DNA from: an uncultured Bacteroidales bacterium
GTDB lineage: Bacteria > Bacteroidota > Bacteroidia > Bacteroidales > P3
Direction of reading: 5' to 3'
Length of the DNA stretch: 64,000 nt
Assembly: GCA_947165255.1 (NCBI GenBank)
Contig: CAMUZR010000006.1
Coordinates: forward strand, 62,001 to 126,000
This document shows positions 43,578-51,769 of the stretch, piece by piece. Numbering within the stretch: the first letter of the stretch is position 1; each line of letters begins with the position of its first letter. The translations under genes were made by a program, and so were the position numbers. The notes under the pieces are model-generated. The model was given only the letters and a program-made list of their open reading frames with translations. It was not told where the DNA came from and did no database searches.

Positions 43578-44486
43578 TTACATAAGGACGATTTTGATGG
43601 CCTTCTGCGTGCTTCTGGTGAAGGTCAGATTGCCGCTAGTGGAACCTCCGCCAGTATAGTCGAAGCTGAATTCTGTCGATATCTGGTCGTTCTCTGAGTC
43701 ATAGTGGAACGGCAGTGGCACACCCTTGGTGATGAAGCTACCCTCTTGGGTGTTGCTGTCGTAGGTCCAGTTGAACCGTATTTGCTGTGGTTCGTTGGTT
43801 GTGCCAAAAGCTTCGACAGTGATGTTCATTAAGGCAATATGGTCGTTTTGGAAAATGAGCTCATAGTGCAGGTCCAGAGGAATGTCGCCGAAACTTTCGT
43901 GGTGGTAAGTGATGCTTTCCGATGCCAGCCAGGTAGTGTTGGCAGGAAACTCATTGGTGATTTCGCCGGGGACCACACCGTCGTCTTCATTCCCGCCACC
44001 ATCGTCGGGGTCATGCCCCGTGCCACGTTGGTAGAAGGTGGTCATGCCGCCGAGTGGCACCAGTTCTTCGCCGCCAGTGCTGGCCCCTATCACCATCTCG
44101 ATAGTAATGGTGGAGTCGGCAGGATGGTATGTGAATGGCACATTGTTTACCATCTCACCTGTCATGACGCCGTTGATGCCGTCAAAGGTATAGGTGAACG
44201 GAACGGTGTAGTTGCCTTGGGGTTGTCCGGCCACGGTGAGCTCAAGGAAGAACTCGCCTTCGGTCTCACTGGTGAAGTCGAGGCTCCATATCAGTTTGGC
44301 ATCATACCCTTGGAAGGTGTCGTCGTAGACTCCTACCCATGAGGTCCCACCCAGCGTAAAGGAAGACTCCGTGGTGTCGTTCACTTCGGGGATAGGGTTG
44401 ATCTCATTTTCTTTTTTGCAACCCACTAGGCTTGCAATTGATACGGCCAAGATGGCCATAACCATAGTTTTAAAGATTCTTTTCAT
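43578..44486 (-). CDS. Lipoprotein with two tandem beta domains
   Basis: 302 residues; lipoprotein signal with VSIASLVGC, cysteine near residue 23. Two similar domains, about 43-155 (GGTSWVGVYDDTFQGYDAKL, VPFTYHPADSTITIEM) and 185-295 (NTTWLASESITYHHESFG, VPLPFHYDSENDQISTEFSF), joined by an acidic linker (GHDPDDGGGNEDDG). A small lipocalin-like or DUF-type outer-membrane lipoprotein is likely. Family not identified. Upstream promoter not clear. Confidence 0.8.
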   Translation of the reverse strand: MKRIFKTMVMAILAVSIASLVGCKKENEINPIPEVNDTTESSFTLGGTSWVGVYDDTFQGYDAKLIWSLDFTSETEGEFFLELTVAGQPQGNYTVPFTYTFDGINGVMTGEMVNNVPFTYHPADSTITIEMVIGASTGGEELVPLGGMTTFYQRGTGHDPDDGGGNEDDGVVPGEITNEFPANTTWLASESITYHHESFGDIPLDLHYELIFQNDHIALMNITVEAFGTTNEPQQIRFNWTYDSNTQEGSFITKGVPLPFHYDSENDQISTEFSFDYTGGGSTSGNLTFTRSTQKAIKIVLM

Positions 44487-44764
44487 TTCGAAATGTTTTT
44501 AATATGTTTTTATTGTGTGTTGTTAGTTTTATATCCGTATTATCTATGGAAAAAATGCGTTACTGCCATGTCACTGCAATCGAATCTATAATAATAACGT
44601 AATATTTCAACGAAAAACTACACTGGTTGGGACTTTTTTTTCATGAAGGCCTCTGCTATTTGTCTTGATGAGGTGAACTCTCGTTACCCAGCACTTGCAA
44701 CGGTGAGCGATTCAGGTAGAGATTACTCGGCTTGGCGGAGACTTGCGCTCTAAGAAACAATAAA
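44487..44764. other. Intergenic region, no gene supported
   Basis: AT-rich near the lipoprotein start. A 36-codon frame from 44643 (start MKASAICLDEVNSRY) has no recognisable features and is not called. The segment ends at the peptidase terminator. Confidence 0.4.
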
Positions 44765-44792
44765 GGTCTGCCACCCGGTCGAGTGGCAGACC
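44765..44792. terminator. Terminator after the 425-residue C1B peptidase gene
   Basis: Perfect 10-bp arms GGTCTGCCAC (44765-44774) and GTGGCAGACC (44783-44792), 8-nt loop, T-rich on the minus-strand side. Confidence 0.85.
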
Positions 44793-44823
44793 TTATTCAT
44801 ATAAGCCGTAAGAGGAAGTTTAT

Positions 44824-46101
44824 TTATCTTCTTCTACCTTTCTTGGGGGTGGTGGCTTTGGCGTTGCTCTTCTCAATGCCGAGTTTGGCAGCGATAGCGT
44901 CGGGGATGGCGTCTTTGTGTACGACATAGTTCATAGTCTTGTAACGGACGAAGGCCTTGCTGGCGAAGAACATACCATGATATTCGCCGTAGTCGCCCCA
45001 GCTATTCTTAACCATGTAGTACTCGTTGCCCATCTGGTCCTTAGCGGTGCCATAGATAATCATACCGTGGTCGTCGGTGGTCTCGCGGTTGTCATAGGCA
45101 ATCTGGCGCTCCTCCTGGGTGACCCAGCGCTGAGGAGTGGGGTGCTTGGCGGCTTCGTCCTGGATGGCCTTGGCGCTCATGCCGGTCCAGTGGGCCATGT
45201 CGCTGCCCTGCAGGCTGGCGGCGGTAGCGGCATCGGCGGGAAGGACGCAGAAGCCCTTGCGGACACCCATGCGGAAACCCTGCTCGCTCACGTCACTGCC
45301 CCAGGCAATGGGATAGCCGTTGGCGATGGCGTTGTCCATGATTTCCATCATTTCGTCGATGGGAACATTGTAAGAGAGGCTCCAACGCCAGTTGTCCTGA
45401 ATTTCAAGCACGAACTGGGTGTAGAAGGGGTGGTGGGTGTAGGAGGTGATGCTCACATAGTCGTCGGCATTGATGCCCAGACTCTCATAGAAGCTCTTGG
45501 GGGTATACTCTTTGCCGTTGTAGGTGAATTTTTCGGGGGCAGTGCCCAGGTATACGTCGTGAACGGCTTTGATGGCCTTGATGCAGAGGAGGCCGTCCTT
45601 GCCGCGCTGGAGGCTCTTGAGCTTGTCGTTCTTAGCGATAGCGGCCACCATAGCGTCGGTGAGGGCGCTGAGCTCGTTGTGATTAGAAAGAGTGTCGCCG
45701 TACATGACACCGGGACGCATATACTCCTCAGGAATGAGGCCGAAGGTCTTCATGCCATAGATTACGTCACCGAAAGCACCGCCCTGGCTGAAGCTGACAT
45801 CGCCGCTGGTGCGGATGGCTGCCATGGCGCGGTCGTTGTAGGTGTTGCTGACGATGTACATCTCGCTGAAGTCATAGGTGCCTTTGCCCATGCGGAGCAG
45901 TTCGGCCTCGATGAAGCCAAGGCCGCTGTAGCACCAGCAGGTGCCGGCCTGGTTCTGGTTCTTGACGGAGGTGACGGGGAGTTCCTTGACGATGGTGAAT
46001 TTGTAGCCCTCGTCCTCTTTCTGCTCGTCGGCCTTAGGAGCCTGTGCAACGGCTGTAGCGCATACGGCTGCAGCTGCAAGAGTCATAAAAAATTTCTTCA
46101 T
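44824..46101 (-). CDS. Secreted C1B (bleomycin-hydrolase-like) cysteine peptidase
   Basis: 425 residues; signal peptide to residue 20 (ending AVAQ). Papain-type catalytic residues: Cys55 in NQNQAGTCWCYSG, the His in TTDDHGMIIYG and the Asn in MVKNSWGDYG. The C1B family in Bacteroidales gives secreted or periplasmic aminopeptidases used in peptide feeding. A basic tail (KATTPKKGRRR) ends the protein. A promoter element lies at 46179-46186 with a leader of about 78 nt. A truncated duplicate of its 3' end lies at 43332-43412, and a second C1B gene is at 47253. Confidence 0.92.
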   Translation of the reverse strand: MKKFFMTLAAAAVCATAVAQAPKADEQKEDEGYKFTIVKELPVTSVKNQNQAGTCWCYSGLGFIEAELLRMGKGTYDFSEMYIVSNTYNDRAMAAIRTSGDVSFSQGGAFGDVIYGMKTFGLIPEEYMRPGVMYGDTLSNHNELSALTDAMVAAIAKNDKLKSLQRGKDGLLCIKAIKAVHDVYLGTAPEKFTYNGKEYTPKSFYESLGINADDYVSITSYTHHPFYTQFVLEIQDNWRWSLSYNVPIDEMMEIMDNAIANGYPIAWGSDVSEQGFRMGVRKGFCVLPADAATAASLQGSDMAHWTGMSAKAIQDEAAKHPTPQRWVTQEERQIAYDNRETTDDHGMIIYGTAKDQMGNEYYMVKNSWGDYGEYHGMFFASKAFVRYKTMNYVVHKDAIPDAIAAKLGIEKSNAKATTPKKGRRR

Positions 46102-46178
46102 GTTTTGAATTTTATGTTTTGAATATATTATTTTTATGTTAGTCCACTCGTTGCGGTTTCTTCATTCTATCCGCGGTG

Positions 46179-46186
46179 CAAAAATA
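46179..46186 (-). promoter_or_regulatory. -7 promoter element TATTTTTG for the 425-residue peptidase
   Basis: TATTTTTG followed by CACCGCGG on the minus strand; the A/T-rich sequence beyond it agrees with a promoter. Confidence 0.65.
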
Positions 46187-46271
46187 CAACTTTTTTTCAA
46201 AATATTAGGAATATGAAAGAAAAAAATCCGCCGTGCCGCAATAAAACAGCCGCAACCCCGTTCTCTAGCAC

Positions 46272-46853
46272 ATGAGAAAACAGAAATCTGCACCCGAAGA
46301 AATACCCCAACTAGAGGGCTACAGTACGGAAAAGAGAACCGTCAGCATCCTAACCGCCAACATTAGGGCCCTTGTGGTCTTGGCGGCAATGGGAATTGTG
46401 GGATTTGTGCTTATCTACAGGTTCTATGCCCCGCTACGCTTTTCATTATTACTTGGAGGCCCTCTCATACTGGCTTTCCTCTTAGGCATTGTGGTGCACG
46501 AGCTGATTCACGGTTTCACCTGGATGTGGGCGACCCACAGTGGTTTCAAACATCTGAGGTTCGGCCTCATGACCGGGGCGGTTTACTGCCACATCGATGT
46601 CCCCATGCGCAAGAGGGCCTATGTGGCGGGAGCCTTGATGCCTTTGATATTGTTAGGACTGCTTCCGTATGTGGTTTCGCTTTTCATCGGAAGCCTTTGG
46701 CTGATGCTGTTTGGCACCATGCTTTCGGCTGCCGCCATGGGCGACGTGATGATTGTGTGGGCCATACGTCATGAAAGCCCCGATGCCCTGGTCTACGACC
46801 ACCCTTCCGAAGCCGGCTGTCTGGTCTACCATAAAATCAATTCTGAATCCTGA
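46272..46853 (+). CDS. DUF3267 zincin-like membrane metalloprotease
   Basis: 193 residues, four transmembrane segments: around 37-53, 60-78 (FSLLLGGPLILAFLLGIVV), 117-137 (AGALMPLILLGLLPYVVSL) and 140-165. The metalloprotease motif HELIH lies at the end of the second helix (VVHELIHGFTWMWA) and a conserved Asp follows in AAAMGDVMIVWAI. DUF3267 proteins are predicted intramembrane or membrane-bound zinc proteases without known substrate. Stands alone, divergent from the C1B gene. Confidence 0.85.
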   Translation: MRKQKSAPEEIPQLEGYSTEKRTVSILTANIRALVVLAAMGIVGFVLIYRFYAPLRFSLLLGGPLILAFLLGIVVHELIHGFTWMWATHSGFKHLRFGLMTGAVYCHIDVPMRKRAYVAGALMPLILLGLLPYVVSLFIGSLWLMLFGTMLSAAAMGDVMIVWAIRHESPDALVYDHPSEAGCLVYHKINSES

Positions 46854-47178
46854 GTTCACAATCTCAAGTGGCTTTCCCGCCGCATTGGATAAGGAATAAG
46901 GGCATCGGGACTCCATTAATAGGAAGGATATGGGTCGGATTCAATCCCGCGTCTCTTCTGAATGGTTTTCATTATTCTGATAATCACTATATTGTGGGTT
47001 ATTAAATAACAATTCTCCTTTCTTCTGTGTCGCATTCCTAAAATAATTGTGCGGTGTTATTCGGTCTCTTACCTCTGATAAATGGAATAGAGCGTAATCA
47101 CATGCGTTTTTGCATTTTGCAGAGGATAATTGGCGGCACTAAAGCTAAATGTGTTATTGCTGTTTCCATATAAAGAAA
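46854..47178. other. Intergenic region, no gene seen
   Basis: Mixed composition with no frame longer than about 40 codons that has protein features. No promoter motif of the usual form was found; the segment ends in a long hairpin. Confidence 0.4.
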
Positions 47179-47230
47179 CCAAGTTCTGAATGCTGAGTTG
47201 GGCTGGAGCCACTCGGCGTTCAGAACTTGG
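47179..47230. terminator. Long nested hairpin after the 476-residue peptidase gene
   Basis: Outer arms CCAAGTTCTGAATGC and GCGTTCAGAACTTGG with one mismatch; inner arms GAGTTGGGCT and AGCCACTC also pair. On the minus strand it is followed by TTTCTTTAT, consistent with termination. Confidence 0.75.
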
Positions 47231-47252
47231 AATTATAATTTCTATCTCTCGC

Positions 47253-48683
47253 TTATTCCTCGGGTGAGAACATGGGGTCCCAGGCGGGGAGCATGATGGG
47301 TTTCTGGTGCAGCATGGTGATGTACTTGGCGGGGATGTATTTCTCCTCCAGCACCACGCGGAACATATACTCGTTAAACCAGTCGTTGGTCATGATGAGG
47401 AAGCCCTGGTAGCCGTAGCTGCTGCCCCAGCTGTTTTCCACCATCCACTTGAGGGGACGGCCTTCCTTGTCCAGGTCGACAGCGCAGAGGGTCATGGCGT
47501 GGCTGCTGCCGCTGGCGTGGGTGGCCACGCGGGCTTTCTTATCCATGCCGAAGGTGGTGCCGAAGAGCGAGCCGTAGTCGTAGTTGTTGACATCCATAAA
47601 GCCCTTGTCGCGGTTGAGGAACTTGCCCACGTCGCAGCTGAAATACATCATGGTGCTGTCCTTGATGGAGGCAATGCACATGGGGGCAATCTCGTCCATG
47701 GGGAGGTTGAGGTAGCGCCAGTTCTGGCCGTCGTAGACGTGGCGGTCGTACTGAATCTCATACACCTTGTAGTACTCGCGGGTGGGGTCGTTCATAATCA
47801 TATAGTACTTGGAAAAGTCGGTCTTGGCAAACTTCTCGTAGAACGACATGGGGGTGTAGGTGTCGGTAGAGACAATCTCGCCCTTGGCGTCCTTCTGCTG
47901 CCAGGTGAACTGTGCGGGAGGCTCGCCCATGGTGAGGGCCAACATGCGGTAGATGGTGCCGAGCATCTCGGTCTTGCGCTGTTGCAGTTGTGCGGCGGTG
48001 ACGCCTTTCTTAGCAGCCAGGGTGCGCAACTCCAGCCCGTCCTCGCGCAGCTTGAGCGAGAGGAGGTTACTGATGGAGCTGGTGTTGTCGGTATTGTAAG
48101 TCTCGGGCATGGCCTCGCGGGGAACCAAACCGTATTTGGCAATCAGGTTGGCCACGCCGGTGAACTGGCCGCCGTCGCCGATGGGGTTCTTGAAGAGCCA
48201 GTCTACCTCCTGATCGTCGAGGGGTTTCTGATAGGTGTCAATCATGGCCTGGAGGAAAAGGTTGGACTTCTCCAGCTGGTCGTAGAAGAAGGTGTAGGCC
48301 TGCGAGAACTGGAAGTCGGCGGGCAGGTTGTGCTCGCGGATGGCCTTGTTGCGCAGCACGTTCATGCCGGTGAACATCCAGCAGCGGCCGCTGGACTTCT
48401 GGTCGGTGATGGCTTTGCTCTCCACGCGGTTGGAGAAGTGGGAGTCGAAGGCGGTGCTGTTCTCATAATTGAGGGCCAGCTTGGCGGGGCTGTTGGTGAC
48501 CATGATGTTGCGCAGGGCTTTGTCGCTGGCGTTGCCGCCGTAGCTCTGCTTCATCTGCTGCATCATCTCGGTGGTGATGCCGCCGTTGTAGTTGGCGGCG
48601 CGTTTGTCGTTTTTCTTTTGGGCCTGGCCGGGCACGGACAGCAAGAGCGCCGTGGCTGCCATGACGAAAAATACTCGTTTCAT
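47253..48683 (-). CDS. C1B bleomycin-hydrolase-like cysteine aminopeptidase
   Basis: 476 residues from the ATG at 48683, giving a signal peptide (FFVMAATALLLSVPGQA). An earlier in-frame ATG (48716) would overlap the upstream gene's end and lacks a signal. Catalytic residues: Cys101 in DQKSSGRCWMF, the His in SGSSHAMTLCAV and the Asn in MVENSWGSSYG. Similar to PepC/bleomycin hydrolase. Lies 22 bp after the TlpA-like lipoprotein gene and is probably cotranscribed, so thiol maintenance and cysteine protease secretion may be linked. Confidence 0.92.
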   Translation of the reverse strand: MKRVFFVMAATALLLSVPGQAQKKNDKRAANYNGGITTEMMQQMKQSYGGNASDKALRNIMVTNSPAKLALNYENSTAFDSHFSNRVESKAITDQKSSGRCWMFTGMNVLRNKAIREHNLPADFQFSQAYTFFYDQLEKSNLFLQAMIDTYQKPLDDQEVDWLFKNPIGDGGQFTGVANLIAKYGLVPREAMPETYNTDNTSSISNLLSLKLREDGLELRTLAAKKGVTAAQLQQRKTEMLGTIYRMLALTMGEPPAQFTWQQKDAKGEIVSTDTYTPMSFYEKFAKTDFSKYYMIMNDPTREYYKVYEIQYDRHVYDGQNWRYLNLPMDEIAPMCIASIKDSTMMYFSCDVGKFLNRDKGFMDVNNYDYGSLFGTTFGMDKKARVATHASGSSHAMTLCAVDLDKEGRPLKWMVENSWGSSYGYQGFLIMTNDWFNEYMFRVVLEEKYIPAKYITMLHQKPIMLPAWDPMFSPEE

Positions 48684-48705
48684 ACTATTGTGAATTTGAA
48701 AGTTA

Positions 48706-49830
48706 TTATCTGACATTCAGGGCTTCCTTGATGGCGGCTTCGATGTCGTCGCCACGCAGTCCGCGCTTGAGTATGGTGCCGTCCTTGTCGAGCAGAAGGA
48801 TGGTGGGGATGCCCACCACGCCGTAGTTCTCGGTGGCGGCGCGGGTGGTGTCGATGAGCTGCGGATAGGTTATGCCGAGGTCCTCGACGGCCTTTTTGTG
48901 GTTGGGCAGTTTGTCCCACACGTCCACGCCGATGATGTTGAGCCCCTTGGCGCCGTATTTCTTGTAGAGGCGCACCAGGTTCTCGGAAATCTCCTGGCGG
49001 CAGGGGCCGCACCACGAGGCCCAAAAGTCGACCAGGGTGACCTGGGTCGAGTCGAGCATGGCGCTGAGGGTGGTGGCGTTGCCAGTGGCAAAGTCGATGC
49101 CCTCGATGTCGACGTAGGGCTTGCCCTCGGAGGTGTTGGCCACGTGGAGCAGCTGCTTGTGGGCGCTCAGCAGGGGACCGTAATTGGCAATGGCGCTGGA
49201 GGAATGGCTCATGATGCTGTCCAGTTTCTCGAACGACATGTCTTCGTATTCCACCAGGTTGCTGAGGGCGTAAGCGCCGATGATGTTATCCTTGTTCGCT
49301 TCGAACACCTTCTGGTTGTGGGCAATGTTGTGGGCGTTGAGCAGGCTGTCCGTCTGGGTGTATATCTTCACTATGGCGGCCTGCTCGGTGGCGTTGGCGG
49401 CCAGGTAGTAGCGTTCCAGTGTGGCCTGCATACGGCGCTGGAGGGTCTGGGCGGCGGTGTCGCAGGTGTAGGTGCGGAAGTAGAGGTCGTTCAGCGGGGT
49501 GCCGGAGAGCGAGTCGGTCACTAGGTTGATACTGATTTGGCCGGGTTCGAGCACGATGGTGCTGACAAAACGACTGGAGGGGTTTAAGGAGGTGACCAAC
49601 TGTACCATGCGCGTCGTGTCGACGGTGCCAGTGAGTTGGAACTGGCCTTGGCTGATGACGGCAGAGTCGAGCGGCTCTTGGCCGTCCATCTCCACCATAT
49701 AGACGGTGGCCCCGTCAAATCCGTTTTCGGGCATCTGGCCCATGATGGTGTAACTGTTGCGCCCCTGCTGGCAGGAGGCGGCTAGGAGCAGCGCGGCTGC
49801 AATCAATAAAATATTGTAAATCTTGTGCAT
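48706..49830 (-). CDS. TlpA-like thioredoxin lipoprotein with DUF4369 N-terminal domain
   Basis: 374 residues; lipoprotein signal with LLLAASC near residue 20. N-terminal DUF4369-like region (to about 230) precedes a thioredoxin domain with the active-site WASWCGPCRQE and the cis-Pro in GVVGIPTILLLDKDG. Membrane-anchored thiol-disulfide oxidoreductase, probably reducing periplasmic disulfides. The C1B peptidase follows on the same strand. Confidence 0.92.
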   Translation of the reverse strand: MHKIYNILLIAAALLLAASCQQGRNSYTIMGQMPENGFDGATVYMVEMDGQEPLDSAVISQGQFQLTGTVDTTRMVQLVTSLNPSSRFVSTIVLEPGQISINLVTDSLSGTPLNDLYFRTYTCDTAAQTLQRRMQATLERYYLAANATEQAAIVKIYTQTDSLLNAHNIAHNQKVFEANKDNIIGAYALSNLVEYEDMSFEKLDSIMSHSSSAIANYGPLLSAHKQLLHVANTSEGKPYVDIEGIDFATGNATTLSAMLDSTQVTLVDFWASWCGPCRQEISENLVRLYKKYGAKGLNIIGVDVWDKLPNHKKAVEDLGITYPQLIDTTRAATENYGVVGIPTILLLDKDGTILKRGLRGDDIEAAIKEALNVR

Positions 49831-49861
49831 AATGTATTAATTATTATCATCGCAAATCGTG

Positions 49862-49869
49862 CAAAAATA
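49862..49869 (-). promoter_or_regulatory. -7 promoter element TATTTTTG for the TlpA-like gene
   Basis: TATTTTTG followed by CACGATTTG on the minus strand, 31 bp before the start codon. Confidence 0.65.
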
Positions 49870-50219
49870 CATATTTTTTTTTACATAGAGAGCTTTTGTT
49901 GCCGCCCATGCGATAAAAACATGCCGCCGTGGCCGCTCCCTCCCCCGGCAGGGCGGCCGCTGTGGCTCCGCTGCACCCTTGATACATCCTCTGTAGTTCC
50001 TCTATCGTTCTTCTATCTAGAGCCAAAGAACTGCGCACAAAACGTAGACCGAATGGTATGGGACAGGCGGACTCGCGGCGAAGCTGGGGGACTGCCGAGG
50101 GAAAAATGAAGCCCCCTCGCGGCCGAAAGCGAGGGGCGGCGGAGTGGCCGAAAGGGCTGAAAAATAGTTAAAAAGAGCCCCCTTGGCAAAAAAATACTCT
50201 TCATGTTGGAAAAAAAGTG
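49870..50219. other. GC-rich intergenic region with hairpins
   Basis: Contains repeat copy C, then a hairpin GCCCCCTCGC / GCGAGGGGC at about 50111-50137 and more GC-rich text. No gene recognised. Confidence 0.45.
49986..50018 (-). repeat. Dispersed intergenic repeat, copy C
   Basis: On the minus strand reads AGAACGATAGAGGAACTACA followed by GAGGAT, matching copies A (1231) and B (63271). Confidence 0.55.
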
Positions 50220-50227
50220 TATCTTTG
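50220..50227 (+). promoter_or_regulatory. -7 promoter element TATCTTTG for guaB
   Basis: TATCTTTG followed by CACAATTT, about 41 bp before the start. Confidence 0.7.
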
Positions 50228-50268
50228 CACAATTTTTCAAACGGATAAATAAAATATAATTTATAACT

Positions 50269-51741
50269 ATGTACACAGATACCACTAAATTCATTGGCGA
50301 AGGCCTTACCTATGACGACGTGCTGCTAGTGCCGTCTTATTCCGAGATTCTTCCCCGCGAAGTAACTGTTGCTACGCGCTTCTCGCGCAATATCAAGCTC
50401 AATGTGCCACTTGTTTCGGCTGCCATGGACACTGTGACTGAAGCCGCCATGGCCATCGGCATGGCCCAGGAGGGTGGTATCGGCGTACTGCACAAAAACA
50501 TGTCCATCGAGCGCCAGGCCAACGAGGTGCGCAAGGTGAAACGCGCCGAGAACGGCATGATTACCGACCCCGTCACCCTGACCAAGGAGGCCAAGGTGAA
50601 GGACGCCCAGCGCCTGATGCACGAGTACGGCATCGGCGGCATTCCCATTGTGGACGAGGACAAGATGCTCATTGGCATGGTGACCAACCGCGACCTGCGT
50701 TTCGAGCGCAACATGGAGCGCCCCTTGTCCGAAATCATGGTCACCAAGCTTATCACTACCCGCGTGGGCACCACTTTTGCCGAGGCGACGGAAATACTTC
50801 AACGCCACAAGATTGAGAAACTGCCCGTCGTGGACGAGCAGGGACGCTTTATGGGCCTGATTACCTACCGCGACATCATGAAGACCAAAGAACGCCCCTT
50901 GGCCTGCAAGGACAAGAACGGCCGCCTGTGTGTGGCCGCCGGAGTGGGCATCACTGACGACATGATGGACCGCGTGGACGCCCTGGTGAAGGCCGGCGCC
51001 GACGCCATCGTCATCGACACCGCCCACGGCCACAGCATCCGCGTGGTGGAGGCCCTGAAAACGGTGAAGACCAAATACCCCGACCTGGACGTGGTGGTGG
51101 GCAACATTGCCACCGGAGAGGCTGCCCTGATGTTGGCCGAGGCTGGCGCCGACGCCATTAAGGTGGGCATCGGACCCGGAAGTATCTGCTCGACCCGTAT
51201 CGTGGCCGGCATCGGTGTGCCGCAGCTGACGGCAGTGTGCGAGTGCGTGGGTGCGCTGAAGCAGAAGGGCTACGACGTGCCCGTCATAGCCGACGGCGGC
51301 ATCCGCTACAGCGGCGACATAGTGAAGGCTTTGGCCGCCGGCGCTTGCACGGTGATGATTGGTTCGCTGATTGCCGGCGTGGACGAGGCTCCGGGCGAGA
51401 CCATCATTTTCGAGGGCCGTAAGTTCAAGTCGTACCGCGGCATGGGCTCGCTGGAGGCCATGCAGAGCGGCTCGAAGGACCGTTATTTCCAGGACAAGGA
51501 GACCGACGCGAAGAAGCTGGTGCCCGAAGGCGTTGTGGGACGTGTGCCATACAAAGGCACTCTGAGCGAGGTGCTCTACCAGATGGTGGGCGGCCTGAAG
51601 GCCGGTATGGGCTATACCGGTTCGCGCGACATCCCCTCCCTGCAGCAGGCCAAGTTTATCCGCATCACGGCTGCCGGCGTCACCGAGAGCCATCCTCACG
51701 ACATTGCCATTACGCGCGAGGCTCCGAACTACTCTAGATAA
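50269..51741 (+). CDS. guaB: Inosine-5'-monophosphate dehydrogenase GuaB
   Basis: Oxidises IMP to XMP with NAD, the committing step to GMP. 490 residues. The barrel is split by two CBS domains at about 95-205 ([40 protein letters not shown]). The catalytic loop [12 protein letters not shown] carries the Cys, and [17 protein letters not shown] and [11 protein letters not shown] are present. It leads a plus-strand run of six genes with short gaps. Confidence 0.97.
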   Translation: MYTDTTKFIGEGLTYDDVLLVPSYSEILPREVTVATRFSRNIKLNVPLVSAAMDTVTEAAMAIGMAQEGGIGVLHKNMSIERQANEVRKVKRAENGMITDPVTLTKEAKVKDAQRLMHEYGIGGIPIVDEDKMLIGMVTNRDLRFERNMERPLSEIMVTKLITTRVGTTFAEATEILQRHKIEKLPVVDEQGRFMGLITYRDIMKTKERPLACKDKNGRLCVAAGVGITDDMMDRVDALVKAGADAIVIDTAHGHSIRVVEALKTVKTKYPDLDVVVGNIATGEAALMLAEAGADAIKVGIGPGSICSTRIVAGIGVPQLTAVCECVGALKQKGYDVPVIADGGIRYSGDIVKALAAGACTVMIGSLIAGVDEAPGETIIFEGRKFKSYRGMGSLEAMQSGSKDRYFQDKETDAKKLVPEGVVGRVPYKGTLSEVLYQMVGGLKAGMGYTGSRDIPSLQQAKFIRITAAGVTESHPHDIAITREAPNYSR

Positions 51742-51769
51742 TAATCAAGAAACATAAGTACCCATCCTG

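Noticed and set aside
44643-44753. 36-codon frame MKASAICLDEV...
   Set aside because: No promoter, no homology-like features, and located in the leader of a divergent gene.
44917-46122. 401-codon frame antisense to the C1B peptidase
   Set aside because: Gly/Val/His-rich shadow of a codon-biased gene; no motif or start signals.
47307-48713. 468-codon frame antisense to the second C1B peptidase
   Set aside because: Same compositional artefact; the sense strand has a signal peptide and catalytic triad.
50326-51699. 457-codon frame antisense to guaB
   Set aside because: His/Ala/Gly-rich shadow of guaB.
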